64,000 bases of DNA. Source: Flavobacteriaceae bacterium. GTDB lineage: Bacteria > Bacteroidota > Bacteroidia > Flavobacteriales > Flavobacteriaceae. Below are positions 19,093 to 28,032 of this stretch, piece after piece (the first letter of the stretch is position 1; each line of letters begins with the position of its first letter). A model generated the notes under the pieces. The model worked only from the letters and a program-made list of their open reading frames with translations. It searched no databases and was not told where the DNA came from. The position numbers were made by a program, and so were the translations under genes. The stretch is taken from assembly GCA_025800395.1 (NCBI GenBank), contig JAOXRU010000503.1, positions 34,960-98,959 on the forward strand, given 5' to 3'.

Positions 19093-19213
19093 TTTTAAAC
19101 TAGAAATGGTATAATTCCATACGTAATAGATTTTCTAATGCGTAATTCGGGATTTGTTGAAATAGAAAGGAAAAAAGGGCTATTCATTGGGGTGATTTTA
19201 AACTAGAAATGGT
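19093..19213 (+). repeat. dispersed repeat family 2, copy 1
   Basis: The 18-bp sequence TTTTAAACTAGAAATGGT occurs at 19093-19110 and again, identically, at 19196-19213, 103 bp apart. Between them lies TAGATTTTCTAATGCG and GGATTTGTTGAAATAGAAAG, which recurs at 45846-45945 (reverse orientation) and partly at 63690-63797. It is non-coding. The arrangement suggests a small non-autonomous element or its remnant. Confidence 0.75.
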
Positions 19214-19222
19214 CTTAGTCTC

Positions 19223-19426
19223 CTAAGGAACATATTCTAAAAGATCTCCTGGTTCACAATTTAAGGCTTTGCAAATGGCTTCTAGGGTAGTAAACCTAAT
19301 GGCTTTTGCTCGGCCAGATTTTAAAATGGACAGGTTAGTCGTAGTAATTCCAATAATTTCTGCCAATTCTTTGCTTTTCATTTTACGTTTGGCAAGCATC
19401 ACATCAAGGTTAACTATTATTGGCAT
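19223..19426 (-). CDS. XRE-family helix-turn-helix regulator (YozG-like)
   Basis: A 67-residue protein consisting only of a Cro/CI-type HTH: LAKRKMKSKELAEIIGITTT (first helices), then NLSILKSGRAKAIRFTTLEA and ICKALNCEPGDLLEYVP. Proteins of this size and ending are normally encoded next to DUF2975 membrane proteins, as here (3 nt downstream of one). The pair probably forms a small membrane-linked regulatory unit; its targets are unknown. Confidence 0.9.
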   Translation of the reverse strand: MPIIVNLDVMLAKRKMKSKELAEIIGITTTNLSILKSGRAKAIRFTTLEAICKALNCEPGDLLEYVP

Positions 19427-19429
19427 AAG

Positions 19430-19936
19430 TTAAATGGTTAGAGTGCTATCTTCTTTATACATTCTTGCTTCTAAGATGTTGTTGCTCTGTATTCTAAAGA
19501 ATAAACCAATAATTAATAGAAAAAAAGGAATTACCATGTTGGTGTCATAAATCAGTTCAATTTTTGTGGTTTTTTGGTATACTTGCTGGGCAAACCAAGC
19601 CAAAAAGTGGAGCAATAAAAGTAGTGCGCCAGAAACCATAAAATAAGCACCACATTTTTTTAAAATCTTTACTACCGTTAGGGTAAAAGGTCTTCTGGAA
19701 AGCATTGCCCGTCCTAATTTGCGTAAAAAGTAAAGCCCCAAAGTAAAACTAAAAAAGCAGATAACAGAACCTAGAAACAATAACCAATGAAAAGCATTCC
19801 ATTGGTTTATTGGTAAATCGTACATATTGATATTTACCATACCTAAAGGCACAATAAATACGGCGCTTAGGAGTGCAATAATTTGTAAGAAAAACAAAAT
19901 ATCGATTAGTGTTTTAAATAAGATTCTGGTCTTCAT
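19430..19936 (-). CDS. DUF2975 integral membrane protein
   Basis: About 168 residues from the ATG at 19936 (MKTRILFKTLIDILFF). An in-frame start 69 bp upstream exists, but the added residues are unlike the family. Four membrane helices are visible: ~10-32, 50-70, 95-117 and 135-155. DUF2975 proteins are encoded with the small XRE regulator that follows here and are thought to modulate it. The upstream region is divergent from bioF. Confidence 0.85.
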   Translation of the reverse strand: MKTRILFKTLIDILFFLQIIALLSAVFIVPLGMVNINMYDLPINQWNAFHWLLFLGSVICFFSFTLGLYFLRKLGRAMLSRRPFTLTVVKILKKCGAYFMVSGALLLLLHFLAWFAQQVYQKTTKIELIYDTNMVIPFFLLIIGLFFRIQSNNILEARMYKEDSTLTI

Positions 19937-20058
19937 AAAGCAGAAATTTATGTCGTGCAATATACAATAATCATTGATAAACAACAATAAATATAAATTA
20001 AACAATAATTTTATTAGATATGATTACATTTTATTAATTCCAACAGTTAAAAACTTGA

Positions 20059-20066
20059 TATATTTG
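20059..20066 (+). promoter_or_regulatory. -7 box of the bioF operon
   Basis: TATATTTG is a perfect TAnnTTTG element ending 4 nt before the bioF ATG. The transcript would be leaderless or nearly so. Confidence 0.55.
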
Positions 20067-20070
20067 TTTT

Positions 20071-21231
20071 ATGAAGTTTCCAAGGAAGTTATTGCAAAAA
20101 TTAGAAGATCGGAAAGACAACCAATCCCTGAGAGTTTTGCAGCTTCAAGATAGCAAGGTGGATTTTGCTTCAAACGATTATTTGGGTTTTGCAAAAGATG
20201 CAGCATTATTTGATCAAGTGCATGTGGCTTTGAGGCGAGAGGGTATGTTGCATAACGGATCTGGGGGTTCTCGTTTGCTTACTGGAAACACAGAATTTGT
20301 AGAAAAGCTAGAATCGCAAATTGCCAATGTACATAAGATGGATGCGGCTTTACTTTTCAATTCGGGTTATACGGCCAATATAGGGTTTTGTCAGGCTGTG
20401 TTTCAAAGAGGAGATGTGGTTTTGTACGATTCTTTTTGTCATGCATCTATTAGAGACGGCATACAGTTGGGTCGAGCAAAGGCATATAAATTTGCACATA
20501 ATTGTTTGGAGTCCTTAAAAGAATTATTGACTCGATTTTCGTCTCAGGCAGATACGATTTATGTGTACACCGAATCTGTTTTTTCTATGGATGGAGATCA
20601 GCCAGATTTACCAGCTATGGTGGCTTTGTGTAAAGAATTTGGAGCCTTGCTTGTAGTGGATGAGGCACACGGATTGGGGGTGAGTCCTTCTGGTAGAGGA
20701 TGGGTATATGATTTGCAATTGCAAACAGATGTTTTTGCTAGCATAGTTACCTACGGTAAGGCTTTGGGTTGTCATGGTGCTGCGGTATTGGGAAGTCGTG
20801 CATTGCGTACCTATATGATTAATTTTTCCAGAAGCTTTATTTATACCACTGCTATTAGTATGCACAGTGCAATGACTATTAAACTAGCTTATGAAAAGCT
20901 ATTGAGCGGATTGCAAACCAAAGTTTTATTCAAAAATATTTTGTATTTTAAGCACGAAATGGGGCAAATGGGTTTGGTTTCCTTGTTTATTCCGAGTAAT
21001 TCTGCAATACAAGCTTGTGTCATTCCAGGGAATGATCGGGTGAAAGCATTGGCCTTGTATTTACACCAAAATCAGATCGATGTGCGTCCTATTTTATCTC
21101 CTACGGTTTCCGTAGGCCAAGAACGATTGCGGATTTGCTTACATAGTTATAATAGCAAATCTGAAATACGAAAATTACAGGAAAAGATACAACTATGGCA
21201 ACAAGCGTCCCCGGAAAGTACCGGTTGTTAG
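20071..21231 (+). CDS. bioF: 8-amino-7-oxononanoate synthase
   Basis: A 386-residue PLP-dependent enzyme that joins pimeloyl thioester and L-alanine to form KAPA, the first step of biotin ring assembly. Family motifs are present: NDYLGFAK, NGSGGSRLLTGN near the substrate pocket, VVDEAHGLGV, and the PLP lysine Lys230 in TYGKALGCHG. The length is normal. It opens the cluster bioF-(DUF2007)-bioD-bioA, and its 3' end overlaps the next gene by 37 bp. No BirA-type palindrome is evident in front of it. Confidence 0.95.
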   Translation: MKFPRKLLQKLEDRKDNQSLRVLQLQDSKVDFASNDYLGFAKDAALFDQVHVALRREGMLHNGSGGSRLLTGNTEFVEKLESQIANVHKMDAALLFNSGYTANIGFCQAVFQRGDVVLYDSFCHASIRDGIQLGRAKAYKFAHNCLESLKELLTRFSSQADTIYVYTESVFSMDGDQPDLPAMVALCKEFGALLVVDEAHGLGVSPSGRGWVYDLQLQTDVFASIVTYGKALGCHGAAVLGSRALRTYMINFSRSFIYTTAISMHSAMTIKLAYEKLLSGLQTKVLFKNILYFKHEMGQMGLVSLFIPSNSAIQACVIPGNDRVKALALYLHQNQIDVRPILSPTVSVGQERLRICLHSYNSKSEIRKLQEKIQLWQQASPESTGC

Positions 21232-21584
21232 ATTCTTTTGAATATTCCACTGAAGCACAATTGGCCCGAACTAAATTGGAAGCTGAAGGCATTCCTATTC
21301 TTATGATGGACGAACGCACCATAGATTCGGACCCTTTGGTGAGTCAGGCTATAGGTGGGGTGAAGTTAAAAGTGTTTACCAAAGATTGGGAGCGCGCTAT
21401 GAGAATCTACAGTGAGTTTCGAACCTATGCTACAGATCATAAAGGGCGACCTAAAATTTGTCCCAAATGCCAATCTAAAAAAGTACTTACCGCCTTACCA
21501 GATTCCAAGAATATTTGGGTACTTTTGTTCCCGTTCTTTCAGAAGACAAAATACCATTGTCAGGCGTGTAATACCATATTTTAA
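21195..21584 (+). CDS. DUF2007 / zinc-ribbon protein
   Basis: A 129-residue cytoplasmic protein. The N-terminal half (YRLLDSFEYSTEAQLARTKL ... GVKLKVFTKDWERA) is a DUF2007 'putative signal-transducing' domain, and the C-terminal half carries two CxxC pairs (CPKCQSKK, CQACNTIF) that can bind one zinc ion. It overlaps bioF by 37 bp and bioD by 1 bp (TAATG), so it is translated with the biotin genes. No role in biotin synthesis is known for this family; the location may reflect co-expression only. Confidence 0.85.
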   Translation: MATSVPGKYRLLDSFEYSTEAQLARTKLEAEGIPILMMDERTIDSDPLVSQAIGGVKLKVFTKDWERAMRIYSEFRTYATDHKGRPKICPKCQSKKVLTALPDSKNIWVLLFPFFQKTKYHCQACNTIF

Positions 21585-22216
21585 TGCAACGAATTTTTAT
21601 TACGGGTATCGGTACGGAAGTTGGAAAAACAGTCGTAGCGGCAATTATTACCCAAGCTTTAAAAGCAGATTATTGGAAGCCAATTCAGGCAGGAGATCTT
21701 CATTATAGTGATACAGATAAAGTAAGAGATTGGGTGCTTCATGAAAGCACTGTTTTCCATCCAAATGCTTTTGCTCTAAACACACCTATGAGCCCGCATG
21801 CAGCTGCTGCTATCGATGGGGTAGAGGTGAAGCTGCAAAATATACGGCAACCAAAAAGCGAGAATGCTTTTATGGTTGTAGAAGGAGCTGGCGGATTGTT
21901 GGTACCTATCAATGATACAGAAACTATGGCAGATATGCTTACCCAAGAAGACAAAGTAGTTGTGGTTTCTCGGCATTATTTGGGGAGTATAAATCACAGT
22001 TTATTAAGCTTGACTTATCTCAAAGAAAAAGGATTGGATGTGGGAATTGTTTTTAATGGAGTAGCGCATCCTACCACAGAACAAGCCATACAAGACCGAT
22101 TTGATTATTCGGTTATAGGCAGATTGGACGAGGAGCCTTTTGTAAATGAGAGAGTGGTAGCAGCGTATGCAGATATGTGGCAGGAAGAATTATTAAAATG
22201 GCTACAGAATAAATAG
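21584..22216 (+). CDS. bioD: dethiobiotin synthetase
   Basis: A 210-residue P-loop enzyme that closes the ureido ring of DAPA with CO2 and ATP to give dethiobiotin. The P-loop is GIGTEVGKT at residues 8-16. Other motifs are YWKPIQAGD, the Mg/ATP-binding segment FMVVEGAGGLLVP, and GIVFNG near the end. Length and order are normal. The start codon overlaps the preceding stop codon (TAATG), indicating translational coupling. Confidence 0.95.
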   Translation: MQRIFITGIGTEVGKTVVAAIITQALKADYWKPIQAGDLHYSDTDKVRDWVLHESTVFHPNAFALNTPMSPHAAAAIDGVEVKLQNIRQPKSENAFMVVEGAGGLLVPINDTETMADMLTQEDKVVVVSRHYLGSINHSLLSLTYLKEKGLDVGIVFNGVAHPTTEQAIQDRFDYSVIGRLDEEPFVNERVVAAYADMWQEELLKWLQNK

Positions 22217-22219
22217 CGT

Positions 22220-23494
22220 ATGAATTTACAAGAGCGAGATAAAAAGCATTTGTGGCATCCGTTAACACAACATCAATTAAAACCAGATACCTTGCCTATA
22301 GCAAAAGCATCTGGGGTATGGTTGTATGATACCCAAGGAAAAAAGTACTTAGATGGTATAGCGTCTTGGTATACTTGTATGTTTGGTCATTGCAATCCGG
22401 AAATTACCGCGAAAGTGGCAGCACAAATGCAAAAATTGGATCAGGTGGTTTTTGCAGGATTTACCCATGAACCAGCCGTGAAGTTGTCCGAAGCCTTGAT
22501 GAGGATTTTGCCAAGCAATCAGCAAAAAATATTTTTCTCTGATAATGGTTCCACTAGTGTGGATGTTGCCATAAAAATGGCCTTGCAATATTACCACAAT
22601 CGAGGAGAGAAAAGGCAAGTGCTCATCGCTTTTGAAGACGGATTTCATGGAGACACCTTTGGGGCGATGAGTGTTTCGGGTTTGTCGGTTTATAACGGGC
22701 CGTTTGAAAAATTCTTTTTAGAGGTGAAGCGAATACCAACCCCTACATCTACTAATATGGAAGCGGTGTTGCAGCAATTAGAATTTCTGTTAGAAACCAA
22801 TGAAGTTGCAGCATTTGTATATGAACCTTTGGTGCAAGGAGCTGCTGCTATGCGCATGTATGCTCCACAAGCATTGGAGGCGATACTTCAAAAATGCAAA
22901 TCGTATGAAGTTTTGTGTATTGCAGATGAGGTAATGACAGGATTTGGAAAAACAGGCAAAAACTTTGCATCTGATTTTGTACAAACCAAGCCAGATATTA
23001 TGTGTATGAGCAAGGCGCTTACAGCTGGTTTGTTACCTATGGCTTTGACCTCTTGTTCGGAGGAAGTTTATACAGCTTTTTTGAGTGATAGTATTGTAAA
23101 AGGGTTTTTTCATGGCCATACCTATTCCGCCAATCCTTTGGCATGCACAGCAGCTTTGGCTGGAATAGAACTATTGCAAACGCAATATATACAACAGCAA
23201 ATAAGGGAAATACATCAAGGGCATTTGGCATTTGCGCAGAAAATTGGGCAACACCCAAAAGTAGCGTGTACCAGAGTAATGGGAGTGATATTTGCCTTGG
23301 ATCTCCAACAAGAAATGTCTCGTTATGGCAATCTACGCGATAAGTTATTCGATTATTTTATGTCGCAAGAAGTATTTTTGCGTCCGCTGGGAAACACCAT
23401 TTATATCTTGGCTCCTTATACCATAGGAAAAGAAGAAATGCAGCAAATTTATAATAGCATTGAATCGGCTTTAGAAATTGTTTTAAACCACTAA
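22220..23494 (+). CDS. bioA: adenosylmethionine-8-amino-7-oxononanoate transaminase
   Basis: A 424-residue class III aminotransferase that converts KAPA to DAPA using S-adenosylmethionine as amino donor. Diagnostic features are the N-terminal HLWHPLTQH, YLDGIASWYTCMFGH, FSDNGSTSVDVAIKMALQYY, CIADEVMTGFGKTG and the PLP lysine Lys265 in CMSKALTAG. It lies 3 nt after bioD and ends the plus-strand biotin operon. The following gene is on the opposite strand. Confidence 0.96.
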   Translation: MNLQERDKKHLWHPLTQHQLKPDTLPIAKASGVWLYDTQGKKYLDGIASWYTCMFGHCNPEITAKVAAQMQKLDQVVFAGFTHEPAVKLSEALMRILPSNQQKIFFSDNGSTSVDVAIKMALQYYHNRGEKRQVLIAFEDGFHGDTFGAMSVSGLSVYNGPFEKFFLEVKRIPTPTSTNMEAVLQQLEFLLETNEVAAFVYEPLVQGAAAMRMYAPQALEAILQKCKSYEVLCIADEVMTGFGKTGKNFASDFVQTKPDIMCMSKALTAGLLPMALTSCSEEVYTAFLSDSIVKGFFHGHTYSANPLACTAALAGIELLQTQYIQQQIREIHQGHLAFAQKIGQHPKVACTRVMGVIFALDLQQEMSRYGNLRDKLFDYFMSQEVFLRPLGNTIYILAPYTIGKEEMQQIYNSIESALEIVLNH

Positions 23495-23500
23495 AGCTAT

Positions 23501-23935
23501 TTAGCGCGCTAACTCGTTATTGCTATCGCTAAGATCAAATATTTCGGAATCATCATCAGCAATAAGTTGTAAAATTTCATATTGCCAAACACCATCTGTT
23601 TTGGTGCCTTTAACCTCCATTCTCCCCGATCTTTTAGTTCCCTTTATAGGTACACTTAGATTAACATCACCTTCATCATTTTTAAAATTGAAACTTCCCT
23701 GAAAAATACCATTTGTTTTTAAATCGTCGCCAAAATATTCAATAATGGCAGGATTGTCTTTTGCACGACTAAGTGCGTCATCAAAGGGAGTGCTGTTTTC
23801 AATAGCTGTGGAAATTCCGAAGATTAGGGAGCCAGCAAAAACGATGATGATTATAATCATGGTTAGACAGCCCCCTAGCGGAACCACCCAAGGCCAATTG
23901 CGAGAAAACCAGCTTTTTTGTCTTCTTTCTTCCAT
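23501..23935 (-). CDS. Coa1/Tim21-like membrane protein
   Basis: A 144-residue protein with one N-terminal membrane helix (~residues 18-42, GGCLTMIIIIIVFAGSLIFG) and an exported alpha/beta domain (FGDDLKTNGIFQGSFNFKND, VNLSVPIKGTKRSGRMEV, WQYEILQL). The pattern matches the bacterial 'cytochrome oxidase complex assembly protein 1' family. Its function in bacteria is not established. It is transcribed against the biotin genes and sits between bioA and the ketosynthase gene. Confidence 0.7.
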   Translation of the reverse strand: MEERRQKSWFSRNWPWVVPLGGCLTMIIIIIVFAGSLIFGISTAIENSTPFDDALSRAKDNPAIIEYFGDDLKTNGIFQGSFNFKNDEGDVNLSVPIKGTKRSGRMEVKGTKTDGVWQYEILQLIADDDSEIFDLSDSNNELAR

Positions 23936-24079
23936 AGAACATATCTTTTATCGGAAAGATATAAAAAATATGTTTATTGAGAATGTTTTTTTTAGATGAA
24001 GGAAAATAACAATATTTATGACTTAGAGGTTTTTTATCCTTCAGAAAATACGGAAATTTGCACTTTTCGAAAAAGAGAT

Positions 24080-25225
24080 ATGGAGCAACCAATAGCCATT
24101 ACAGGTTTACATAGTATATCCGCTTTAGGAGGAGATAGAGAAGTAATATGGGAGGTTTATAAAAGCGGTGTTACTAAAATTCATAAGAATACCCAGAAAC
24201 AATGGGTGGCATCTTTGGAAGCAACTGTTGCTTGTGAGTTACACGATTTTTTAAAGAAGAATCTTCAATACAAAAATTTGGATAAAACGGTTATTATGGC
24301 GATAATAACTGCAGGTGTTGCGGTGCAAGAGGCAGGTTGGCATAGTGGGGATGATTTTGGAATTAATTTGGGTTCTTCACGTGGGGCAACTACATTATTT
24401 GAAAAGTACCACCAACAGTTTTTAGAAGACGGTAGAACGGCATTGTTGAGTTCGCCAACAACTACCTTGGGCAATATAGCTACCTGGGTGGCACAAGACC
24501 TACAAAGTAAGGGGCCAGAAATAAGCCATTCAATAACATGTTCTACTGCTCTACATGCTGTAATGAATGGTATTGCTTGGTTGCGTTCTGGTATGACTAA
24601 AAAATTTTTAGTAGGAGGTAGCGAAGCCCCACTTACTCCATTTACCATTGCACAAATGCAAGCATTAAAGGTGTATAGTAAGCGGGATGATGATTATCCT
24701 TGTAGGGCCATGGATTTAAAAAAAACTGCTAATACCATGGTGCTTGGAGAGGGTGCAGCTATGGCGTGTTTGGAACTTGGAAAACAAGACAATGCCCTTG
24801 CATACATAGTAGGTGTTGGCTATGCAACAGAGCAGTTATCTCATGCGGTGTCTGTGAGTAAAGAAGCTGACTGTTTTCAGCAATCTATGGAAATGGCTTT
24901 ACGGCATACCGATAAGGATGCTATAGATGTTGTGGTAATGCATGCGCCAGGTACTATTCGAGGAGATGTGTCTGAATATAAAGCCATTGAGAATGTTTTT
25001 GGAAACCAAATACCTTGTGTTACTACCAATAAGTGGCAATTGGGGCATACTTTTGGAGCTTCTGGAATGTTGAGTTTAGAGCTTGCTGTTTTGATGCTAC
25101 AACGGCAACAATTTGTACCAGTACCCTTTCTCCAACAAGAGGTTCCTTCTAAAATACAACAAATCTTGGTAAATGCTGTTGGCTTTGGCGGCAATGCAGT
25201 GAGTGTATTGTTGGAAAGGGCATAA
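24080..25225 (+). CDS. beta-ketoacyl-ACP synthase of the FabF type, biotin-linked
   Basis: About 381 residues from the ATG at 24080 (MEQPIAITGLHSISALGG), where the family begins; an upstream in-frame ATG at 23996 adds 28 atypical residues. It is a thiolase-fold condensing enzyme with the Cys-His-His set: Cys in SITCSTALHAVMNGI, His in VVMHAPGTIRGD and His in QLGHTFGASGML. The protein is shorter and more divergent than housekeeping FabF. Placed beside bioF-bioD-bioA, it is a candidate for a dedicated step in pimeloyl-thioester synthesis, as no bioC, bioH or bioG is visible. That link is inference from location. A shared hairpin terminator follows. Confidence 0.85.
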   Translation: MEQPIAITGLHSISALGGDREVIWEVYKSGVTKIHKNTQKQWVASLEATVACELHDFLKKNLQYKNLDKTVIMAIITAGVAVQEAGWHSGDDFGINLGSSRGATTLFEKYHQQFLEDGRTALLSSPTTTLGNIATWVAQDLQSKGPEISHSITCSTALHAVMNGIAWLRSGMTKKFLVGGSEAPLTPFTIAQMQALKVYSKRDDDYPCRAMDLKKTANTMVLGEGAAMACLELGKQDNALAYIVGVGYATEQLSHAVSVSKEADCFQQSMEMALRHTDKDAIDVVVMHAPGTIRGDVSEYKAIENVFGNQIPCVTTNKWQLGHTFGASGMLSLELAVLMLQRQQFVPVPFLQQEVPSKIQQILVNAVGFGGNAVSVLLERA

Positions 25226-25256
25226 AAAAAGCGACAAAAAATATGTCGCTCTTTTC
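25224..25256. terminator. bidirectional terminator
   Basis: A 7-bp stem AGCGACA / TGTCGCT is flanked by seven A on the left and CTTTTCT on the right, between the convergent ketosynthase and TonB receptor genes. Confidence 0.75.
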
Positions 25257-25273
25257 TGTATGCTAACCCGATT

Positions 25274-27919
25274 TTAGAATTTGAATTGCAATCTACCATA
25301 ATAGAATGCACCTGCAAACCCCATTTGAACCGCGTCCCAATAGCCACCAGATTCGGTTTCTCCATCGGTTTGAGCAGTTGGATAGGTGTTTAGTAGATTG
25401 TTCCCCCCTAGGCTGATGCTCATGTTTTTTTGAATAGGAATTTCCAAATTGGCATCTATGGTGGTTCTCGGGCTATAATAGTCTATATTGTTGGCAAAGT
25501 CGATCAGTTTTACTTTGCTAAATTGGTTTATTGCCGCAGTAATGCCAAACCGATCGTGTTTCATATTCATATGGAACGCAAACTTATGATCTGGTGCAGA
25601 AGCCAATAAAAAGGCGCGTTCTCTTTGGCCAAAAAAGGTTTCTTTGTTCAAATTTTTATTGTGTATCTCTTTGATTTTCATGCTGTTGATGTTTCCGATG
25701 AAGTTTGCACTAAGGCGATAGTTGTCGAATTGTTTTTGCCAAGAGAAAACCATGTCTACACCAAGTGTATGGGTGTCCACTCCATTGGCAAAAAATTGGG
25801 CTTCATTTACATTGAGATTTAGGCTACTGGCGTCGAAATTTCCAGTGAGCACAATTCTGTCTTTGATAGCGATATAGTAGCTGTCTACAGTGGCTGTAAT
25901 ATTGCCGATATTCCATGTGATACCCAATGCGCCATTGAGAGCAGTTTCCTCTTTTAATTCGCCTATGCCAAATGCTTTGGTAATTGCTGTATTATTTGCA
26001 GCTAATAAGGTTTCTGATGCTAGGCCTCCTTGAAAATCTGTAAATCTTAGATTGTAGTATATCTGCACCAAAGAAGGTGCTCTAAATCCAGAACTGACAG
26101 AAGCACGTAGATTGAAGTTGTTGGAAGTCTTTATGCGCGCCGCAAGTTTTCCGTTTAGGGTGTTACCAAAATCAGAATAATTTTCAAATCGCGCTGCTGC
26201 GACTATAAGAAAGCGTTCGGTAACATCTAATTCTCCATCTACATAAATAGAAAAATTGGATCGTGTTTCGTCTATCTCATTTGCAGGGCTAAAGCCAGGA
26301 AACCCCTGAGAGGCCCCTGGTCTTGCATTGCCGCTAATTGGATCTGTGGGGGCTAGCTGTACGGCGGGGTTGGTAATGATATTTCCGTTGGTGTCAAAAG
26401 TAGCATAGGAGCCAGCTTCTCCTGCAAAAATCTGATATTTTTCTATGCGGTATTCGGCACCCATGGCTAGGTTGAAACCTACCAAAACGTCTTTCATGTA
26501 TTTGGAAACATCTATTCCTGTTGTATTTTGTAGTAAGCTATGTCCGCCGGCATCAAAAGTAGTTGGGGAATTGGTGTCTAAAGAGGCGTTGAGTGTACCT
26601 TTGATGGTGTAATGCATACGATTTCTTCCGAGGGTATTGTTGAGGTCCATTTTCCATCCGCTTTCGGTCTCTTTGCGCAGTCCAACAGAGGCGGAGTAGT
26701 CGGTAACTTTGGAGGTGATTCTCGGAGTGAAACCATTGGGGAAAATTGCGGTTACCACTCTTTCTCCATCGTTTCTAGTAAAAGCATAGGCATCGGTGTT
26801 TCTGTGGTTATAACCACCAAAAGCGTAAATATCCATACTTGAGTTGAGAGGGAACTTGCTATTTACAAATAAGTTGATCCCATTTAGTGCGGCCTCTCCA
26901 AAGCCACGTCGAAAATCATAACTAGGGCGAAGGGTTTTGTTTTTGTCTAGATATTCTAGGCTAAAATTGGCAAAGCCTTCTTCTTTTAATTTTAAGCCGT
27001 AATTAACCCCAAGTTTTAAAGAGCCTCCATCGAAATTTTGGTCTTCTGCTAAGGCGTTTCCGTCTTTGGAGGTGTGGAGACGATTGCCATCGGTATTGGG
27101 TGTGCCGAGAGGAAATGTGCCTTCGGCATTGGTGCTATAGGCTCCGTAGCTTATCAAGCCGCTGACTTCTTCTACATTGTCTTTTAGAACGATATTAATA
27201 ACACCAGCAATAGCATCGGAGCCATATTGCGCTGCTGCACCATCTCTAAGTATTTCTATGCGTTTGATGGCTGAGGCGGGAATGGTGTTGAGGTCGGTAC
27301 CGGAGTTTCCTCTTCCTCTGGTACCAAATACATTTATGAGCGAAGAACTATGTCTTCTTTTACCATTGATGAGTACCAGCGTTTGATCGGGTCCCAATCC
27401 ACGTAGGCTAGCTGGGTCTATATGATCTGCGCCATCGGAGCCAGACTGTTTGTTGGCGTTGAACGAAGGAGCAACATATTGCAAAATATTGTTGATTTCT
27501 ATGCTACCTGCTTGGGTGCTCATGTCGGCCACATCTATAATATCTACCGCAACAGGGGTGTCGGTAGCTGTTCTTTTGGGGCTACGCGATCCTACAAGTT
27601 GAATTTCATCTAATTGTACAGTTCCATCTAATAGGGTTACGTTTAATACAGTTTGTCCCTTAGGAATAGTCAATTCTTGACTTTCGTATCCCATGGCGCT
27701 AAATACCAGAGTAGCGGTATGTGGTACGCTAATGCTGTAATATCCATCAAAATCAGTTACGACTCCATTGGTGGTTCCTTTTTCGAGTACCGTAATGGTG
27801 GGAAGTGGTTGGTTGTTGGTGTCAGTTACTGTGCCGCTAATGGTGGTTTTTTGTGCATATGCAAGCATGCTAAAGGCTATAGCCATAGTCAATAATAGTT
27901 GCTTTTTCATTTCCTTCAT
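25274..27919 (-). CDS. TonB-dependent receptor with carboxypeptidase-like N-terminal domain
   Basis: An 881-residue outer-membrane transporter. A signal peptide ending AFSMLAYAQ is followed by a CarboxypepD_reg-like domain (residues ~24-105, ISGTVTDTNNQPLPTITVLE), a plug domain (~115-250, with SLRGLGPDQTLVLINGKRRH and RIEILRDGAAAQYGSDAIAG) and a 22-strand barrel ending in Phe (LQFKF). The plug sequence is of the type often seen with iron or other small-ligand receptors, but no substrate gene is adjacent. No SusD partner follows, so a polysaccharide role is unlikely. Confidence 0.95.
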   Translation of the reverse strand: MKEMKKQLLLTMAIAFSMLAYAQKTTISGTVTDTNNQPLPTITVLEKGTTNGVVTDFDGYYSISVPHTATLVFSAMGYESQELTIPKGQTVLNVTLLDGTVQLDEIQLVGSRSPKRTATDTPVAVDIIDVADMSTQAGSIEINNILQYVAPSFNANKQSGSDGADHIDPASLRGLGPDQTLVLINGKRRHSSSLINVFGTRGRGNSGTDLNTIPASAIKRIEILRDGAAAQYGSDAIAGVINIVLKDNVEEVSGLISYGAYSTNAEGTFPLGTPNTDGNRLHTSKDGNALAEDQNFDGGSLKLGVNYGLKLKEEGFANFSLEYLDKNKTLRPSYDFRRGFGEAALNGINLFVNSKFPLNSSMDIYAFGGYNHRNTDAYAFTRNDGERVVTAIFPNGFTPRITSKVTDYSASVGLRKETESGWKMDLNNTLGRNRMHYTIKGTLNASLDTNSPTTFDAGGHSLLQNTTGIDVSKYMKDVLVGFNLAMGAEYRIEKYQIFAGEAGSYATFDTNGNIITNPAVQLAPTDPISGNARPGASQGFPGFSPANEIDETRSNFSIYVDGELDVTERFLIVAAARFENYSDFGNTLNGKLAARIKTSNNFNLRASVSSGFRAPSLVQIYYNLRFTDFQGGLASETLLAANNTAITKAFGIGELKEETALNGALGITWNIGNITATVDSYYIAIKDRIVLTGNFDASSLNLNVNEAQFFANGVDTHTLGVDMVFSWQKQFDNYRLSANFIGNINSMKIKEIHNKNLNKETFFGQRERAFLLASAPDHKFAFHMNMKHDRFGITAAINQFSKVKLIDFANNIDYYSPRTTIDANLEIPIQKNMSISLGGNNLLNTYPTAQTDGETESGGYWDAVQMGFAGAFYYGRLQFKF

Positions 27920-28032
27920 TTTAGTTAATACTCCGTCTGTTTTGTTTGCGCTAGAAGAGGAAGGATGATCTAAATATACGAAAAAACGTTAAATAAACTA
28001 AGAAAAAACTTATTATGCTAAAAAGAAAGCAC

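Noticed and set aside
19093..19213. Short direct repeats that could suggest a CRISPR array
   Set aside because: Only two 18-bp copies with one 85-bp spacer are present, the spacer is itself repeated elsewhere in the window, and no cas gene is nearby.
23996..24079. 28-residue N-terminal extension of the ketosynthase
   Set aside because: The family begins at the ATG at 24080 and the extra residues have no family resemblance; a longer product cannot be excluded.
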